Below the pieces are notes generated by a model. It had not been told where the DNA came from and did no database searches. It saw only the letters and a list, made by a program, of their open reading frames with translations. From NCBI GenBank assembly GCA_036734945.1, contig DAIMXP010000025.1, positions 7,014 through 71,013 on the forward strand: a stretch of DNA of 64,000 bases. Direction: 5' to 3'. The position numbers were made by a program, and so were the translations under genes. This DNA is from UBA4733 sp036734945. Its GTDB lineage: Bacteria > Chloroflexota > UBA4733. Positions 1 to 9,298 of the stretch are shown here, one piece after another (position 1 is the first letter of the stretch; each line of letters starts with the position of its first letter).

Positions 1-1634
1 AGGCTTTGGGCAGCGTACACTGGAGCGCGCTGGAGGAGCACGGCACCCTGGAACCGACCGCCCGGCTGCGCGTGGAACTAATCGATCCTGGCCGCAACTG
101 GGTACGCACGACCGTCGTGGACGACGCCACCGGGCAACCGCTGCCCTGCCGCATCCACTTTCGCTCGCCGCAAGGCGTGCCCTACGCCCCGCATGGCCAC
201 CACGCCCATGTGAACTCCAACAACGGGACCTGGCACATCGACGTTGGCGGTGATGTTCGGCTGGGCCAGATCAGCTATGCCTACATCGACGGCCGCTGCG
301 AGGGCTGGCTGCCGCGCGGCGAGGTGCTCGTGGATGTGGCGCGCGGCTTCGAGTACGAGCCGCTGCGCACCAGCGTGACCATCGCGCCCGGCCAGCAGGT
401 GCTCCAGCTCCGCCTGAAGCGCTGGATCGACATGAACGCCCGCGGCTACTACAGCGGTGACACCCACGTCCATTTCCTCTCCACGCAGGGCGGCGCTTTT
501 GAAGCGCGCGGCGAAGACCTCAACGTGGTCAACCTGCTGCTATCGCAATGGGGCAGCCTCTTCACCAATACTGAAGAGTTCACGGGAGCGCCGCACCACT
601 CGCCGGACGGTCGCACCATCGTCTACGCGACCCAGGAGAACCGCCAGCACATGCTCGGCCACCTGACCTTGCTGGGTTTGAAAGAGCACGTCATGCCCTG
701 GTGTACCGGCGGGCTGAGCGAGGCGGAGCTTGGCAGCACCCTGGAGACCACCATGTCCGCCTGGGCCGATGCCTGCCACGCCCAGGGCGGCACCGTCATC
801 CTCCCCCACCTGCCCACGCCCAACGGCGAGCCGGCCGCGCTAATCGCCACCGGTCGCGCCGATGCCGTGGAGATGCTGCGCCACGGCATGTACATGCACC
901 AGGAATACTATCGCTACCTCAACGCCGGCTATCGCCTGCCCCTCGTCGGCGGCACCGACAAGATGACCAGCGACGTACCGGTCGGCCTCTACCGCACCTA
1001 CGTCCGCATCCCGGCCGGCGAGGCCTTCACCTACGATAACTGGTGCCGGCGCCTGCGCCAGGGGCGCACCTTCCTCAGCGGTGGTCCCATCCTGCACTTC
1101 CGGGTCGACGGCCAGGAGGTGGGCGACACGCTCACCCTCCCCGGCAATGGCGGCACCGTGGAAATTGAGGCCTGGGCGGAGTCCACCCTGCCGATCCATA
1201 GCCTGCAGATCATCCAACAGGGACGCGTCGTCGCCGCGACGGAGCAGGCGGGAGGTGTCCGGCGCCTGGAACTCCGCCAGAAGCTGCACATCGACCACCA
1301 TACCTGGCTGGCAGCGCGCTGCGGTGGACCCGGCTACGCCACGGCGATTCCCCACTTTGACACGTGGCAGCGCGGCATCATGGCGCACACCTCGCCGGTC
1401 TACATCGCCGTGGGAGAACCCTGGCAGATGTTCGATGCCGGGACGGCCACCTATATGTTGACGCTGCTGGATGGCACCCTCAGTTACATCCGCCAGCGCA
1501 GCCCGCAGTATCCCCCCGGCGCCGTCACCCACCCCCACGGCGACGATGACCACCTGGCCTTCCTGGAAAGACCCTTTCAGGAGGCAATCCAGGCGATCCA
1601 CCGTCGCATGCACGAGCGCGGCATCGCGCATTGA
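1..1634 (+). CDS. CehA/McbA-family PHP-like metallohydrolase, 5' end cut by window edge
   Basis: The reading frame is open to the left edge, so the true start lies outside the window. The visible 540-odd residues align end to end with the C-terminal two thirds of the 868-residue protein at 46473-49079. Shared blocks are GDTHVHF (metal-binding His pair), LNVVNLLLSQWGSLF, ENRQHMLGHL, HLPTPNGEPA and GGTDKM. These are features of the CehA/McbA branch of PHP-domain hydrolases, some of which cleave carbamates or esters; the substrate here is unknown. An Ig-like stretch precedes the catalytic domain. It converges on the SBP gene at 1804-3252, with an inverted repeat between them. Confidence 0.75.
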   Translation, partial: ALGSVHWSALEEHGTLEPTARLRVELIDPGRNWVRTTVVDDATGQPLPCRIHFRSPQGVPYAPHGHHAHVNSNNGTWHIDVGGDVRLGQISYAYIDGRCEGWLPRGEVLVDVARGFEYEPLRTSVTIAPGQQVLQLRLKRWIDMNARGYYSGDTHVHFLSTQGGAFEARGEDLNVVNLLLSQWGSLFTNTEEFTGAPHHSPDGRTIVYATQENRQHMLGHLTLLGLKEHVMPWCTGGLSEAELGSTLETTMSAWADACHAQGGTVILPHLPTPNGEPAALIATGRADAVEMLRHGMYMHQEYYRYLNAGYRLPLVGGTDKMTSDVPVGLYRTYVRIPAGEAFTYDNWCRRLRQGRTFLSGGPILHFRVDGQEVGDTLTLPGNGGTVEIEAWAESTLPIHSLQIIQQGRVVAATEQAGGVRRLELRQKLHIDHHTWLAARCGGPGYATAIPHFDTWQRGIMAHTSPVYIAVGEPWQMFDAGTATYMLTLLDGTLSYIRQRSPQYPPGAVTHPHGDDDHLAFLERPFQEAIQAIHRRMHERGIAH

Positions 1635-1691
1635 CGGCCGATGGGCCATACCGGCGATAGCGTCAGGCGTGATGCAGAGCCGTACACCCGT

Positions 1692-1786
1692 GTAGGGGCA
1701 GGTCCCCGTGCCTGCCCTTTTACCGGATGCAAACAACGATCGCTTGCCGCAAGGCGAGCAGGGCAGGCACGGGGACCTGCCCCTAC
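1692..1786. repeat. 27-bp perfect inverted repeat between convergent genes
   Basis: The arm at 1692-1718 (begins GTAGGGGCAGGTCCCCG) is the exact reverse complement of 1760-1786, with a 41-base loop. It lies between two convergent genes, so its transcript would form a very stable hairpin and could end transcription both ways, although there is no T-run. The arm sequence resembles a dispersed intergenic repeat I associate with Chloroflexota genomes (memory, not searched). Confidence 0.85.
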
Positions 1787-1803
1787 GGCGCGATACCCGC
1801 CGC

Positions 1804-3252
1804 TCACTTCCCCCAATAGTCCGAATATTGCGCCAGAAGCGTCTGCTGCGCCGTATCCAGCGCCTGGCGGGTGGGCGTCTTCAGACTCAGCACATCGTTC
1901 TGCGCCTGGTTCAGCGCCGTTAACATAACATCAGTGTACGGCCAGCGCCATTGGGCGGTGGGGAGTTCGGCGATGAAGAGCTGGCCTGGTGACCCGATGG
2001 TCTGTTTCACCTGGTCCAGCGCGGCCAGCGACGCCGGCAACTGGTGGGTCGCCTGGTAATAGGTGACCTGATTCTGGGTGTCGGCCAGGAAGGTGTACAG
2101 TTGCTGCACTGCCTCCGGGCGCTTGCCGCCAACGGGCCGAGCGAAGGAAAAGCCACCCTGCCAGGTGCCGTTCTTGCCTCCCGGCGGATGGGGCACGACA
2201 CCGCCGCCATATTGGAAGGTCGGCGTCCCCTGCTGCATGGCGCCGGTCAGCCCCCAATGCGCCGGGATCATGGCCACCCGCTGATCTTGGGCGAAGGACT
2301 TCATCAGGTCGCCGCTCACGCCGGCGCTGGTCAACGCCGTCGGCGTCCCATACTGCTTGGCGTAGCCCAGCATCCAGTCGTAGGCCTGAACGTTCTCCGG
2401 CCGGTTGAGTGTGGGCCGGAAAGTCTGGTCGTCGAAGTAGTCGCCCCCGAAGGTCCAGATCCAGCCGATGTTATACCAGTTGCCAATCCAGGGCAGCATG
2501 CCGAAGCGTTGGGTGCTGGGCGTGCCGCCCTGCTGGGTAAGCACCTGGGCGTAGTGGTTGAGATCGTCCCAACTTTGCGGGCCGAGCTTGGCGTCGAGGC
2601 CGGCCTGCTGCAACTGTCCCACGTTCCAGTAGAGGCCGCGAATACCGGTGTCCTGCGGCATGGCGTAGAGCTTCCCTTTATAGGTCGCCTCCTTGACCGT
2701 CGGCGCCAGGAAAGTCTTCACCGGGTCAAGGCCGCGCAGCAGGTCGTCCACCGGCTGGAAGAGCCCTTTCACTGCCCAGGTCCCCACCAGGTAGCGGTCG
2801 AAGTGGGTGACGTCGGGCGGCGTGCCGGCAGCGATCATCGTCTGTAGCTTGGTCACGTCGACCGTCGGGCTGACGTTTACCTGGAGGCCGGGATTGGCGG
2901 CCTCGAAGCGCGGCGTTAGCAGCTTCCAGCCGGCCACCAACCCCACGGAGCTGGGTAGAAAGACGCTGAAGACGGCGCTTGCCGCCGCTGGCGCAGTCAC
3001 CGCGGCGGCGGCCGTGGTACTGCTGCCGGTTGACGACGCAGTGCCATGCGTTGTCGCCGTCACCGTCGCGGCCGAGGTGATCCCCTGAGTCGCGCCGGCC
3101 TTTGTGGTGGCTGCTACCGTCGCGGCCGATGTGACCGCTTGCGTCCCATTACCGGCGCCGCCGCACGCCGTCAACAGCGCGCTGCCGGTTAGCGCGCCAA
3201 AGGCCAGGCCAAGAAGCCGGCGACGACTGGTGGAAAACTGCACTGTGACCAT
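1804..3252 (-). CDS. ABC-type solute-binding lipoprotein (SBP 1)
   Basis: This is a 482-residue family-1 extracellular solute-binding protein. The N-terminus has a twin-arginine motif (SRRRLLG), a hydrophobic stretch and the lipobox LLTAC, so the mature protein should be lipid-anchored after Tat export. A Thr/Ala-rich linker of about 70 residues follows, then the two-lobed binding fold: LQVNVSPTVDVTKLQTMIAAGTP in the N-lobe and a WTFGGDYF-type hinge region. GGAGGG lies upstream of the chosen ATG. No permease or ATPase gene adjoins it. The ligand is probably a sugar or small glycoside by family, not determinable here. Confidence 0.85.
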   Translation of the reverse strand: MVTVQFSTSRRRLLGLAFGALTGSALLTACGGAGNGTQAVTSAATVAATTKAGATQGITSAATVTATTHGTASSTGSSTTAAAAVTAPAAASAVFSVFLPSSVGLVAGWKLLTPRFEAANPGLQVNVSPTVDVTKLQTMIAAGTPPDVTHFDRYLVGTWAVKGLFQPVDDLLRGLDPVKTFLAPTVKEATYKGKLYAMPQDTGIRGLYWNVGQLQQAGLDAKLGPQSWDDLNHYAQVLTQQGGTPSTQRFGMLPWIGNWYNIGWIWTFGGDYFDDQTFRPTLNRPENVQAYDWMLGYAKQYGTPTALTSAGVSGDLMKSFAQDQRVAMIPAHWGLTGAMQQGTPTFQYGGGVVPHPPGGKNGTWQGGFSFARPVGGKRPEAVQQLYTFLADTQNQVTYYQATHQLPASLAALDQVKQTIGSPGQLFIAELPTAQWRWPYTDVMLTALNQAQNDVLSLKTPTRQALDTAQQTLLAQYSDYWGK

Positions 3253-3367
3253 GCTGGGCGATTCCCTCCGCTCAAACGTTACGCCAGAGATAAAGGACGT
3301 GGGGCAGGTACTGCACCGATTATATAGCCCGGTATTCCAACTGGTCAGTGGCGCAACTGCCGGGACT

Positions 3368-3415
3368 AGCCTGCTTGAGCAGGCTTGTCGATCGTAGCGC
3401 TACGATTTATCGTAG
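3368..3415. promoter_or_regulatory. Two perfect palindromes in the divergent SBP 1/ctaA control region
   Basis: AGCCTGCT-TG-AGCAGGCT occupies 3368-3385. ATCGTAGCGCTACGAT, a perfect 16-bp palindrome, occupies 3391-3406, and a further half-site ATCGTAG follows at 3409-3415. They sit between the divergent starts at 3252 and 3461. The three ATCGTAG/CTACGAT half-sites look like an operator for a dimeric repressor. The first palindrome could instead be a small RNA hairpin. Confidence 0.4.
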
Positions 3416-3460
3416 GGTGGGCCTGATCGCCTTGGCGGCGGGTATGATCCTACGCAGGGC

Positions 3461-4510
3461 ATGAGAGCACAACATAGGGTAGGCGAGGTGGGGCCGGTAT
3501 CAATCGAGCGTTTTCGGGCCACAGCACGCCGGCCGTTGGCCTGGCTGGGTGTGATAACGACCGTCGGCATGTTCATCGTGGTGGCGATGGGCGACCTGGT
3601 GACGAATGCCGGGGCCGCCGAAGGCTGTGGCCGCTCCTGGCCGCTCTGCCATGGTCAGTTCGTGCCCACCTTCACGGCGCAGACGCTGATCGAGTTCAGC
3701 CACCGGGCAGTCGTCGGTCTGGTCAGTGTCGGTGTTATCGCCCTGGCCGCCGGCACCTTCCTGCGCACGCCCTGGCGGCGGGAGACACAGATATTGGCGC
3801 CGGCGCTGGTCTTCTTCCTGGTCCTGCAGGCTGTTCTGGGCGGCATGGCAGTGCTCTGGCCGCAGTCGCCACCCGTGCTCGCCCTGCACCTGGGCATTTC
3901 CCTGATCGCCCTGGCCACGGTGTTGCTGACGACTGCGCTGCTTTTAGAAGAAGAGCAAGCTGATCGGCTGCGCGATCGACCAGCGCCGTTGCGGTTCCGA
4001 CGGCTCTGCTGGGCGGCGCTGCTCTACCTGTACGCCCTGGTTTACCTGGGGGCCTTCGTCCGCCACAGCAACGCGCAACTGGCTTGCAGCGGCTGGCCCT
4101 TCTGCAACGGCGCGCTCATCCCCACGCTCCAGGGCCCTGTCCTGATCAATTTCGGACATCGCCTGGCGTCGCTCGGCGCTGTGGTGCTGTTCGGCTACCT
4201 CTACTGGTCGGCCCGCCCGCTGCGCGCCCAACGGCCGGACCTCTACTGGGGCAGCGTTGCTGCACTGCTGGCGCTGCTGGCGCAGGCGGGTAGCGGCGCG
4301 CTGGTCGCCCTCTCCGACATGACCCTCTGGTCGGCGCTGCTACACGGCGCGCTGATCAGCCTGGTCTTTAGCGCCGTTAGCTACCTCTGCCTGCACGTGC
4401 TGCCACGGCCCCGTCTGGCACGGACCGAGACTCAAGCCGCTCCAGGACCTGCGGTTGCTCCGAGCGCCCCCTCCTTTGTGCCGGCAGGTATCAAGGGCAC
4501 ACGGAGCTAA
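3461..4510 (+). CDS. ctaA: Heme A synthase (COX15/CtaA family)
   Basis: This integral membrane protein of 349 residues has about eight hydrophobic segments and oxidises heme O to heme A for aa3-type cytochrome oxidase. It has the duplicated CtaA architecture. One Cys pair lies in each half (C56/C63 in EGCGRSWPLCHG and C209/C215 in LACSGWPFCNG). Heme-liganding histidines are at H81 (EFSHR), H143, H233 (NFGHR) and H295. The Pro/Ala-rich tail after residue 315 is non-conserved. It implies aerobic respiration. The NUDIX gene starts 8 bases after its stop codon. A GTG inside the first 12 codons is an alternative start. Confidence 0.9.
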   Translation: MRAQHRVGEVGPVSIERFRATARRPLAWLGVITTVGMFIVVAMGDLVTNAGAAEGCGRSWPLCHGQFVPTFTAQTLIEFSHRAVVGLVSVGVIALAAGTFLRTPWRRETQILAPALVFFLVLQAVLGGMAVLWPQSPPVLALHLGISLIALATVLLTTALLLEEEQADRLRDRPAPLRFRRLCWAALLYLYALVYLGAFVRHSNAQLACSGWPFCNGALIPTLQGPVLINFGHRLASLGAVVLFGYLYWSARPLRAQRPDLYWGSVAALLALLAQAGSGALVALSDMTLWSALLHGALISLVFSAVSYLCLHVLPRPRLARTETQAAPGPAVAPSAPSFVPAGIKGTRS

Positions 4511-4518
4511 GCGACAGG

Positions 4519-5073
4519 ATGGCCTTGCCCGAACAACGTGGTCCCTGGCAGTGCCTGGACAGCCGTGTCGCCTACACCAACCCCTGGATCACCGTGCGGG
4601 AAGATCGCGTCATCCAGCCGGATGGCCGGCCAGGGGTCTACGGCGTGGTGGAGTGCAACCCCGCCGTCGGCGTCGTCGCCCTCACGGCCGACGGCCACGT
4701 TTACCTCGTCGGCCAGTATCGCTACCCCATGGACGAGTACTCCTGGGAGATCGTCACCGGCTATACCGAGCCGGGCGAAGACCTCCTGATCGCAGCACAG
4801 CGCGAACTCCGCGAAGAGACAGGCCTCACCGCCAGCAATTGGACCTCGCTGGGGCATTGCCACATCTCCAACAGCGTGACCAACCAGATCGGCCACCTCT
4901 ACCTCGCCCAGGGGTTAGAGTCAGGCGTGGCAGCGCCCGAGCCGACAGAGAACCTCACGGTCAAGGCCGTACCGCTGCGCGAGGCGATGGAGCTTGCACA
5001 GTCGAGCGAGATCGTCCAGGCCTTCAGCCTGGTCGGCCTATACCGGGCGGCACGTGGGAGCGGAATGGACTGA
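4519..5073 (+). CDS. NUDIX hydrolase, ADP-ribose pyrophosphatase-like
   Basis: The 184-residue protein has a complete NUDIX box GX5EX7REUXEEXGU at residues 81-103 (GYTEPGED then RELREETGL), whose glutamates bind the catalytic metal. The upstream QYRYPMDEYSWEIVTG segment is typical of ADP-ribose pyrophosphatases (NudF/YqkG group), which hydrolyse ADP-ribose to AMP and ribose 5-phosphate. It follows ctaA by 8 bases and is probably co-transcribed, although the functions are unrelated. The substrate is inferred from the subfamily only. Confidence 0.85.
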   Translation: MALPEQRGPWQCLDSRVAYTNPWITVREDRVIQPDGRPGVYGVVECNPAVGVVALTADGHVYLVGQYRYPMDEYSWEIVTGYTEPGEDLLIAAQRELREETGLTASNWTSLGHCHISNSVTNQIGHLYLAQGLESGVAAPEPTENLTVKAVPLREAMELAQSSEIVQAFSLVGLYRAARGSGMD

Positions 5074-5138
5074 TGGAGACGATTCCCAGTGGCGTCGCTG
5101 CAAACTGTAGAAGAGGTGACCGTCGAGGCTGATCCTGC

Positions 5139-6047
5139 CTATCGCTGCTCCAGCCACTCCATTGTCTCGGCAATCGCGCCTTCCAGGTCGTAATGCGGGC
5201 GATACCCCGTCAGGTCTTCCAGCTTGCGCAGGCTGTAGATGCGGTGGCGGGCGTGAGGGGCCTTGTCCGGCCAGCGGCTGCGGAACTCTTCCACGCTCAT
5301 GCTGTCGCAGCGCAAGGGCACACCCAGACGCCGGGCGATGATCTCGAAATAGACGCGGGTGGTCACGGCATCCGGGCCGGTGCAGTTGAAGACCTGGCCA
5401 AAGGCGGCGCTGTTGCCGGCCAGGTGGGCGATGCAAGAACCGACCTCCCGGTTGCGCACCGGTGCAATCAGCAGCAGCCCTTCCGCCAGCAAGGTCAGGT
5501 CGGCGCCGGCGCGCATGTGCGCCAACAACTGCCCATCGCGCCCCTTCACCGAGCCGGTGCCGAGCACGTTCCCCGCTCCCAGGATGTGCGGCGGACGCAG
5601 CGACGTATACGGGAACTGTTGCGCGCGCCAGGCCGCCTCCAGCACCGCCTCGCAGGCCAGCTTGCCGACACCGTAGCGTCGCTCGGTCTCTTTGGGGGCA
5701 TCCTCCTGGATGGGAAAAGGACCAGAAATCTCCGGGGAATAGACGAAGTCGGTGCTGATGAAGACATAATGGCCGGTCCGCCCGGCGAAGGTGGCGACTG
5801 CTCCCTCCGCATCCGCCTGCTGGTAGGCGGCGCAATCGACCACGAGATCAAACTGCTCACCACCCACCGCCTGCGCCAGCGCACCTTCCTGGGTGCGATC
5901 GGCCTGGATAAAGCGCACGCCTGCTGCCTGGTTGACTTTGTTGCCGCGCCCCAGCGAGGTTACCGACCACCCGGCGGCCTGCAACTCCGCCACAATGCCC
6001 GAACCGAGAAAGCCGGCTCCGCCGATGACTAGCGCCTGTCTTGCCAT
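5139..6047 (-). CDS. NAD(P)-dependent epimerase/dehydratase-like protein (extended SDR)
   Basis: The protein has 302 residues, with the start at the ATG preceded by AGGAGGT eight bases upstream; a longer in-frame reading exists but has no such site. The N-terminal Rossmann motif is IGGAGFLGSG, and the SDR catalytic Tyr/Lys pair is in RRYGVGK. The chemistry is NAD(P)-dependent modification of a sugar nucleotide or related carbonyl compound. Its position divergent from a glycosyltransferase operon fits nucleotide-sugar metabolism, but isoflavone-reductase-like roles are also possible. CTCAG-CTA-CTGAG at 6083-6095 in the shared upstream region is a possible operator. Confidence 0.8.
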   Translation of the reverse strand: MARQALVIGGAGFLGSGIVAELQAAGWSVTSLGRGNKVNQAAGVRFIQADRTQEGALAQAVGGEQFDLVVDCAAYQQADAEGAVATFAGRTGHYVFISTDFVYSPEISGPFPIQEDAPKETERRYGVGKLACEAVLEAAWRAQQFPYTSLRPPHILGAGNVLGTGSVKGRDGQLLAHMRAGADLTLLAEGLLLIAPVRNREVGSCIAHLAGNSAAFGQVFNCTGPDAVTTRVYFEIIARRLGVPLRCDSMSVEEFRSRWPDKAPHARHRIYSLRKLEDLTGYRPHYDLEGAIAETMEWLEQR

Positions 6048-6161
6048 GTGCTGTACCTCCTGTGGCTGAGTATACATAGCCTCTCAGCTACTGAGCCGGA
6101 ATCTCGTATAGTGGCCCTATTCGTCATCGGCCGGCGCGCAACGTAAACGGGAACGGTAGCA

Positions 6162-6914
6162 GTGAGTCTAACCTATGCCATCCTGACGCTCAACGAGGCG
6201 GCGGAGATCGGCGATTGCATCCGTTCGCTCGGGCCGGCTGAGGAGCTGCTCGTACTGGACAGCGGCAGTACCGACGCGACGATCCAGGTGGCCCGCGCTG
6301 CCGCCCGTCAAATGCCTTTTCCGTTGCGCGTAGCGCAGCATCCCTTCCGCGACTACGCGGACCAGCGCAACGCGGCCCTCGATCTCGTGCGTACCGATTG
6401 GGTCTTTTTCGTCGACGCCGACGAACGCAGTTCGGCCGAGCAGACGGCGGAAATCGCCGCGCGAACGGCGGCGCGGGATGCACCGGCCGGCTTCTGGGTG
6501 CCGCGCGCGAACATCATCTTCGGGTACCGCATGCGGCACACCGGCTGGTCGCCGGACTATCAGTTGCGGCTCTTCCAAACTCGTCTTGGTCGCTATGACC
6601 CGGCAAGGCCGGTCCACGAGTTGGTCCAACTCAACGGCCAGGTGGAGCACCTCCAGACGCCGCTGGTCCACTACAACTACCGGCGGGTACGCCAGTTCAT
6701 CGCCAAGCAGCGCCGCTATGCCCGCCAGGAGGCGCAGCAGCGGCGGCGCGAGGGCGAAACGGTGCGGCCGCGTGCGCTGCTCACCCTGCCGGTCCGCGAG
6801 TTCTACTGGCGCTACGTCACCCTCACCGGCTGGCGCGACGGCGGTCACGGCCTCCTGCTCAGCACCCTCATGGCCTGGTACCGCCTGCTGGTGGTGTGGA
6901 GGATGAGGGGATGA
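6162..6914 (+). CDS. Family 2 glycosyltransferase (WaaE/KdtX-like)
   Basis: The 250-residue GT-A enzyme begins with GTG. Its N-terminus YAILTLNEAAEIGDCIRSL plus VLDSGSTD is the nucleotide-sugar binding signature of the GT2 subgroup related to lipopolysaccharide core beta-1,4-glucosyltransferases. FVDADER is the DxD metal-binding element, and WSPDYQLRLF and HYNYR follow in the usual order. It is the first gene of a tightly coupled three-glycosyltransferase operon; its stop codon overlaps the next start as ATGA. The likely role is in assembly of a cell-surface or secreted glycan. Confidence 0.85.
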   Translation: MSLTYAILTLNEAAEIGDCIRSLGPAEELLVLDSGSTDATIQVARAAARQMPFPLRVAQHPFRDYADQRNAALDLVRTDWVFFVDADERSSAEQTAEIAARTAARDAPAGFWVPRANIIFGYRMRHTGWSPDYQLRLFQTRLGRYDPARPVHELVQLNGQVEHLQTPLVHYNYRRVRQFIAKQRRYARQEAQQRRREGETVRPRALLTLPVREFYWRYVTLTGWRDGGHGLLLSTLMAWYRLLVVWRMRG

Positions 6915-7870
6915 CGAGTGAGGGAGCCGTCGTCGCAGCGGTCGTCGTGAGCTGGAACGTGCGCGACCATCTGCGGCGGTGTTTGGAGTCGTTGCGGGTT
7001 GCGGCGCTGGAGACGGCGCTGGACGTCTGGGTCGTCGATAACGGATCCCGTGACGGCAGTGCCTTGATGATGCAGCAGGAGTTCCCGGAGGTTCACCTGC
7101 TGGCGAACGGCGACAATCGCGGCTTCGCTGCGGCCAACAACCAGGCGACGCAGGGCAGCGCCGGCAGGTATGTACTCCTGCTGAACCCTGATGCGGAGTT
7201 GGGGGTTGGTGCGCTCGCTACCATGTGCCGCTATCTGGACGATCACCCGCAGGTGGCCATAGTCGGACCGCAGTTGCGCTACGCTAACGGCAGTGTGCAG
7301 CCGTCACGCCGGCGCGCGCCGCGCCTGGCGACGGGTTTTGTGGAGAGTACCCAGCTACAGCAGCGCTGGCCACGCTCCTGGTTGACGGATCGCTATTACA
7401 TCACTGATCGCTCCGATGATGAGGAGCAACCGGTGGATTGGCTCGTCGGGGCTTGCCTGCTGGTGCGTCGCGCCGCGATCGACGCCGTGGGGCTAATGGA
7501 CGAAGGCTTCCGGCTATACTCGGAAGAACTGGAGTGGTGCTTACGCTTCCGGCGTGCCGGTTGGGGGGTCGTCTATCTGCCTACGGCGCAGGCGCTGCAC
7601 CATGAGGGGCAGAGCAGCGGTCAGGACGTCTTTCACCGGCACCTCCACCATCATCAAAGCAAGTACCGGCTGTATGCGCTGCTCTTTGGCCGGCCGGCGG
7701 CAACCGTGCTCCGGTTGTGGATCGCACTGCTCTACCTTGAGCAGTTTGCGGAGGAACTGGCGAAGCTGGCAGTGGTCCGCCGCAACCGGACCATGCGGCG
7801 GCAGCGCCTGCGTGTGGTGGCGCGCATGCTGGTGTGGCATGTCACCGGCCTGCCCTTTGGTACGCCATGA
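6911..7870 (+). CDS. Family 2 glycosyltransferase (rhamnosyltransferase-like)
   Basis: The start at ATG 6911 overlaps the previous stop (ATGA) and has GGATGAGGGG directly upstream. The 319-residue GT2 protein has VVVSWNVRDHL, VVDNGSRDGS, RGFAAANNQA, LLLNPDAE (DxD) and, further on, VGACLLVRRAAIDAVGLMDE with EELEWCLRFRRAGW. That set is typical of dTDP-rhamnosyl and related transferases in O-antigen or exopolysaccharide clusters. The C-terminal 70 residues are basic and partly hydrophobic, suggesting membrane association. It is translationally coupled to both neighbours. Confidence 0.85.
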   Translation: MTSEGAVVAAVVVSWNVRDHLRRCLESLRVAALETALDVWVVDNGSRDGSALMMQQEFPEVHLLANGDNRGFAAANNQATQGSAGRYVLLLNPDAELGVGALATMCRYLDDHPQVAIVGPQLRYANGSVQPSRRRAPRLATGFVESTQLQQRWPRSWLTDRYYITDRSDDEEQPVDWLVGACLLVRRAAIDAVGLMDEGFRLYSEELEWCLRFRRAGWGVVYLPTAQALHHEGQSSGQDVFHRHLHHHQSKYRLYALLFGRPAATVLRLWIALLYLEQFAEELAKLAVVRRNRTMRRQRLRVVARMLVWHVTGLPFGTP

Positions 7871-9054
7871 GAGTGCTGTTCGTCACGGGAGAATTCCCCC
7901 CGACTCCTGGTGGCGTTGGTGACTATACCGACCGACTCGCCGGCGCGCTGACGGACCAGGGTCATGTCGTCGGCGTGTTCACCTCGGCACGAGCATCGGA
8001 TGGCGAGGCGGCGAACACCGATACTGTCTGGGCCAACCGTCCCGGCGCCAGCATCTGGCGCTCGGTCGGACGTTGGAACCTGCGCGCCTGGCGCACGCTG
8101 GCCGCACAAATACAATCGTGGCGGCCGGATGTGGTCCATATCCAATATCAGGCCGGCGCCTACGGGTTGCGCGGCGCCGTCACCCTCTATCCCTGGCTGC
8201 TTCGCCTGTGGAATGTCCGCCCGCTGAGCGTCGTCACCTTCCACGACCTGTTGCCGCCGCATATGTTCTCCGGGTCGGGCCGCCTGGGGTTCGATCGCCG
8301 GGCGGTGGCCTGGCTCGGGCGGGGGGCGGACGCGGCGATTGCCACCAATGCCGACGATGCTCGCCAATTGGTGACAATGCAGGCCCGGCGCGTCTGGCAA
8401 GTACCAATCGGCGCGAACATCCCCGTTGTTTCGTCGCCAAACCGTCAGGATTTGCGCGCCCAATACGGCATCGTTCGCGAAGCGCCATTGCTGGCCTATT
8501 TTGGCTTCTATAACGCCTCCAAAGGGTTGCTGGAACTGCTCACGGCATTCGCCGCCCTGACCCAGCAGCGGCCCGACGCGCGGCTGCTACTGATCGGCGG
8601 TGGCGCCGGTCAAACCGACCCGACGAACGTGCAGTTCGCCGAGCGCTTGCGCCAGCACGCGCAGTCCCTGGCGGTGTCCGACCGCCTGATCTGGACCGGT
8701 TACACCGATGCCGCCGGTGTCTCCGCATGTCTGCACGCTGCCGATGTGGTCGTGCTGCCCTTTCGCGACGGCGTGTCGCTCCGCCGCGGAACGTTCATGG
8801 CAGCCCTGAGCCACGGCTGTGCCATCGTCAGCACCATCCCCCCTGCGCCAGTCGTGGGTCTGGAAGAGGCGGTCTTGCTTTGCCGTGCCAACGATCCCGT
8901 CGACCTGCAGCGAGCCATGGAAGAGAGTCTGGACCCGGCGCTGCAAGCCCGTCTGCGGCGGGCGGCGGGCGCCGCGGCGGGCCAGTTTTCCTGGGAAACG
9001 ATAGCGGCCTCCCATTCAGCCATCTATCATGCTTTATGTTACTGCGATGCCTGA
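7867..9054 (+). CDS. Family 4 glycosyltransferase (GT-B fold)
   Basis: The start at 7867 overlaps the previous stop (ATGA). The 395-residue protein opens with MRVLFVTGEFPPTPGGVGDY, the classic glycosyltransferase-4 N-terminus with acceptor-binding glycines. HIQYQAGAYG and TFHDLLPPHMF follow. The C-terminal domain has LLIGGGAG, RLIWTGYTD and ADVVVLPFRDGVSLRRGTF, matching the GT1/GT4 donor-binding region. It is probably a retaining sugar transferase acting with the two upstream GT2 enzymes on the same glycan. Confidence 0.87.
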   Translation: MRVLFVTGEFPPTPGGVGDYTDRLAGALTDQGHVVGVFTSARASDGEAANTDTVWANRPGASIWRSVGRWNLRAWRTLAAQIQSWRPDVVHIQYQAGAYGLRGAVTLYPWLLRLWNVRPLSVVTFHDLLPPHMFSGSGRLGFDRRAVAWLGRGADAAIATNADDARQLVTMQARRVWQVPIGANIPVVSSPNRQDLRAQYGIVREAPLLAYFGFYNASKGLLELLTAFAALTQQRPDARLLLIGGGAGQTDPTNVQFAERLRQHAQSLAVSDRLIWTGYTDAAGVSACLHAADVVVLPFRDGVSLRRGTFMAALSHGCAIVSTIPPAPVVGLEEAVLLCRANDPVDLQRAMEESLDPALQARLRRAAGAAAGQFSWETIAASHSAIYHALCYCDA

Positions 9055-9298
9055 AAACACGAGCATTGACAGTATCTTCGATATTAACGTCTGTTGTTAC
9101 TTCCGACCTGTGTAGGATGATGTGGCTATCGCTGTTCAAGTGCTTTGCGCTCATCCATCTGGTGTAGGCGTGAAAGGTATATCGTTATACTACGGAGCGG
9201 ACTATGGGGAAGACAGAACGGGCGCCAGGACGGTGTTCGACGGCGGCTCGACTGCAGGTCGCTGAGGTCAGGGGGATGGGCGTGGAGGAGCATACGGC
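9055..9298. other. Intergenic region, locally AT-rich
   Basis: There is no gene here. A TTGACA hexamer at 9066-9071 has no convincing -10 at normal spacing. TATACT at 9186-9191 is a plausible -10 for the downstream regulator but lacks a recognisable -35. I could not assign a promoter with confidence. Confidence 0.4.
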
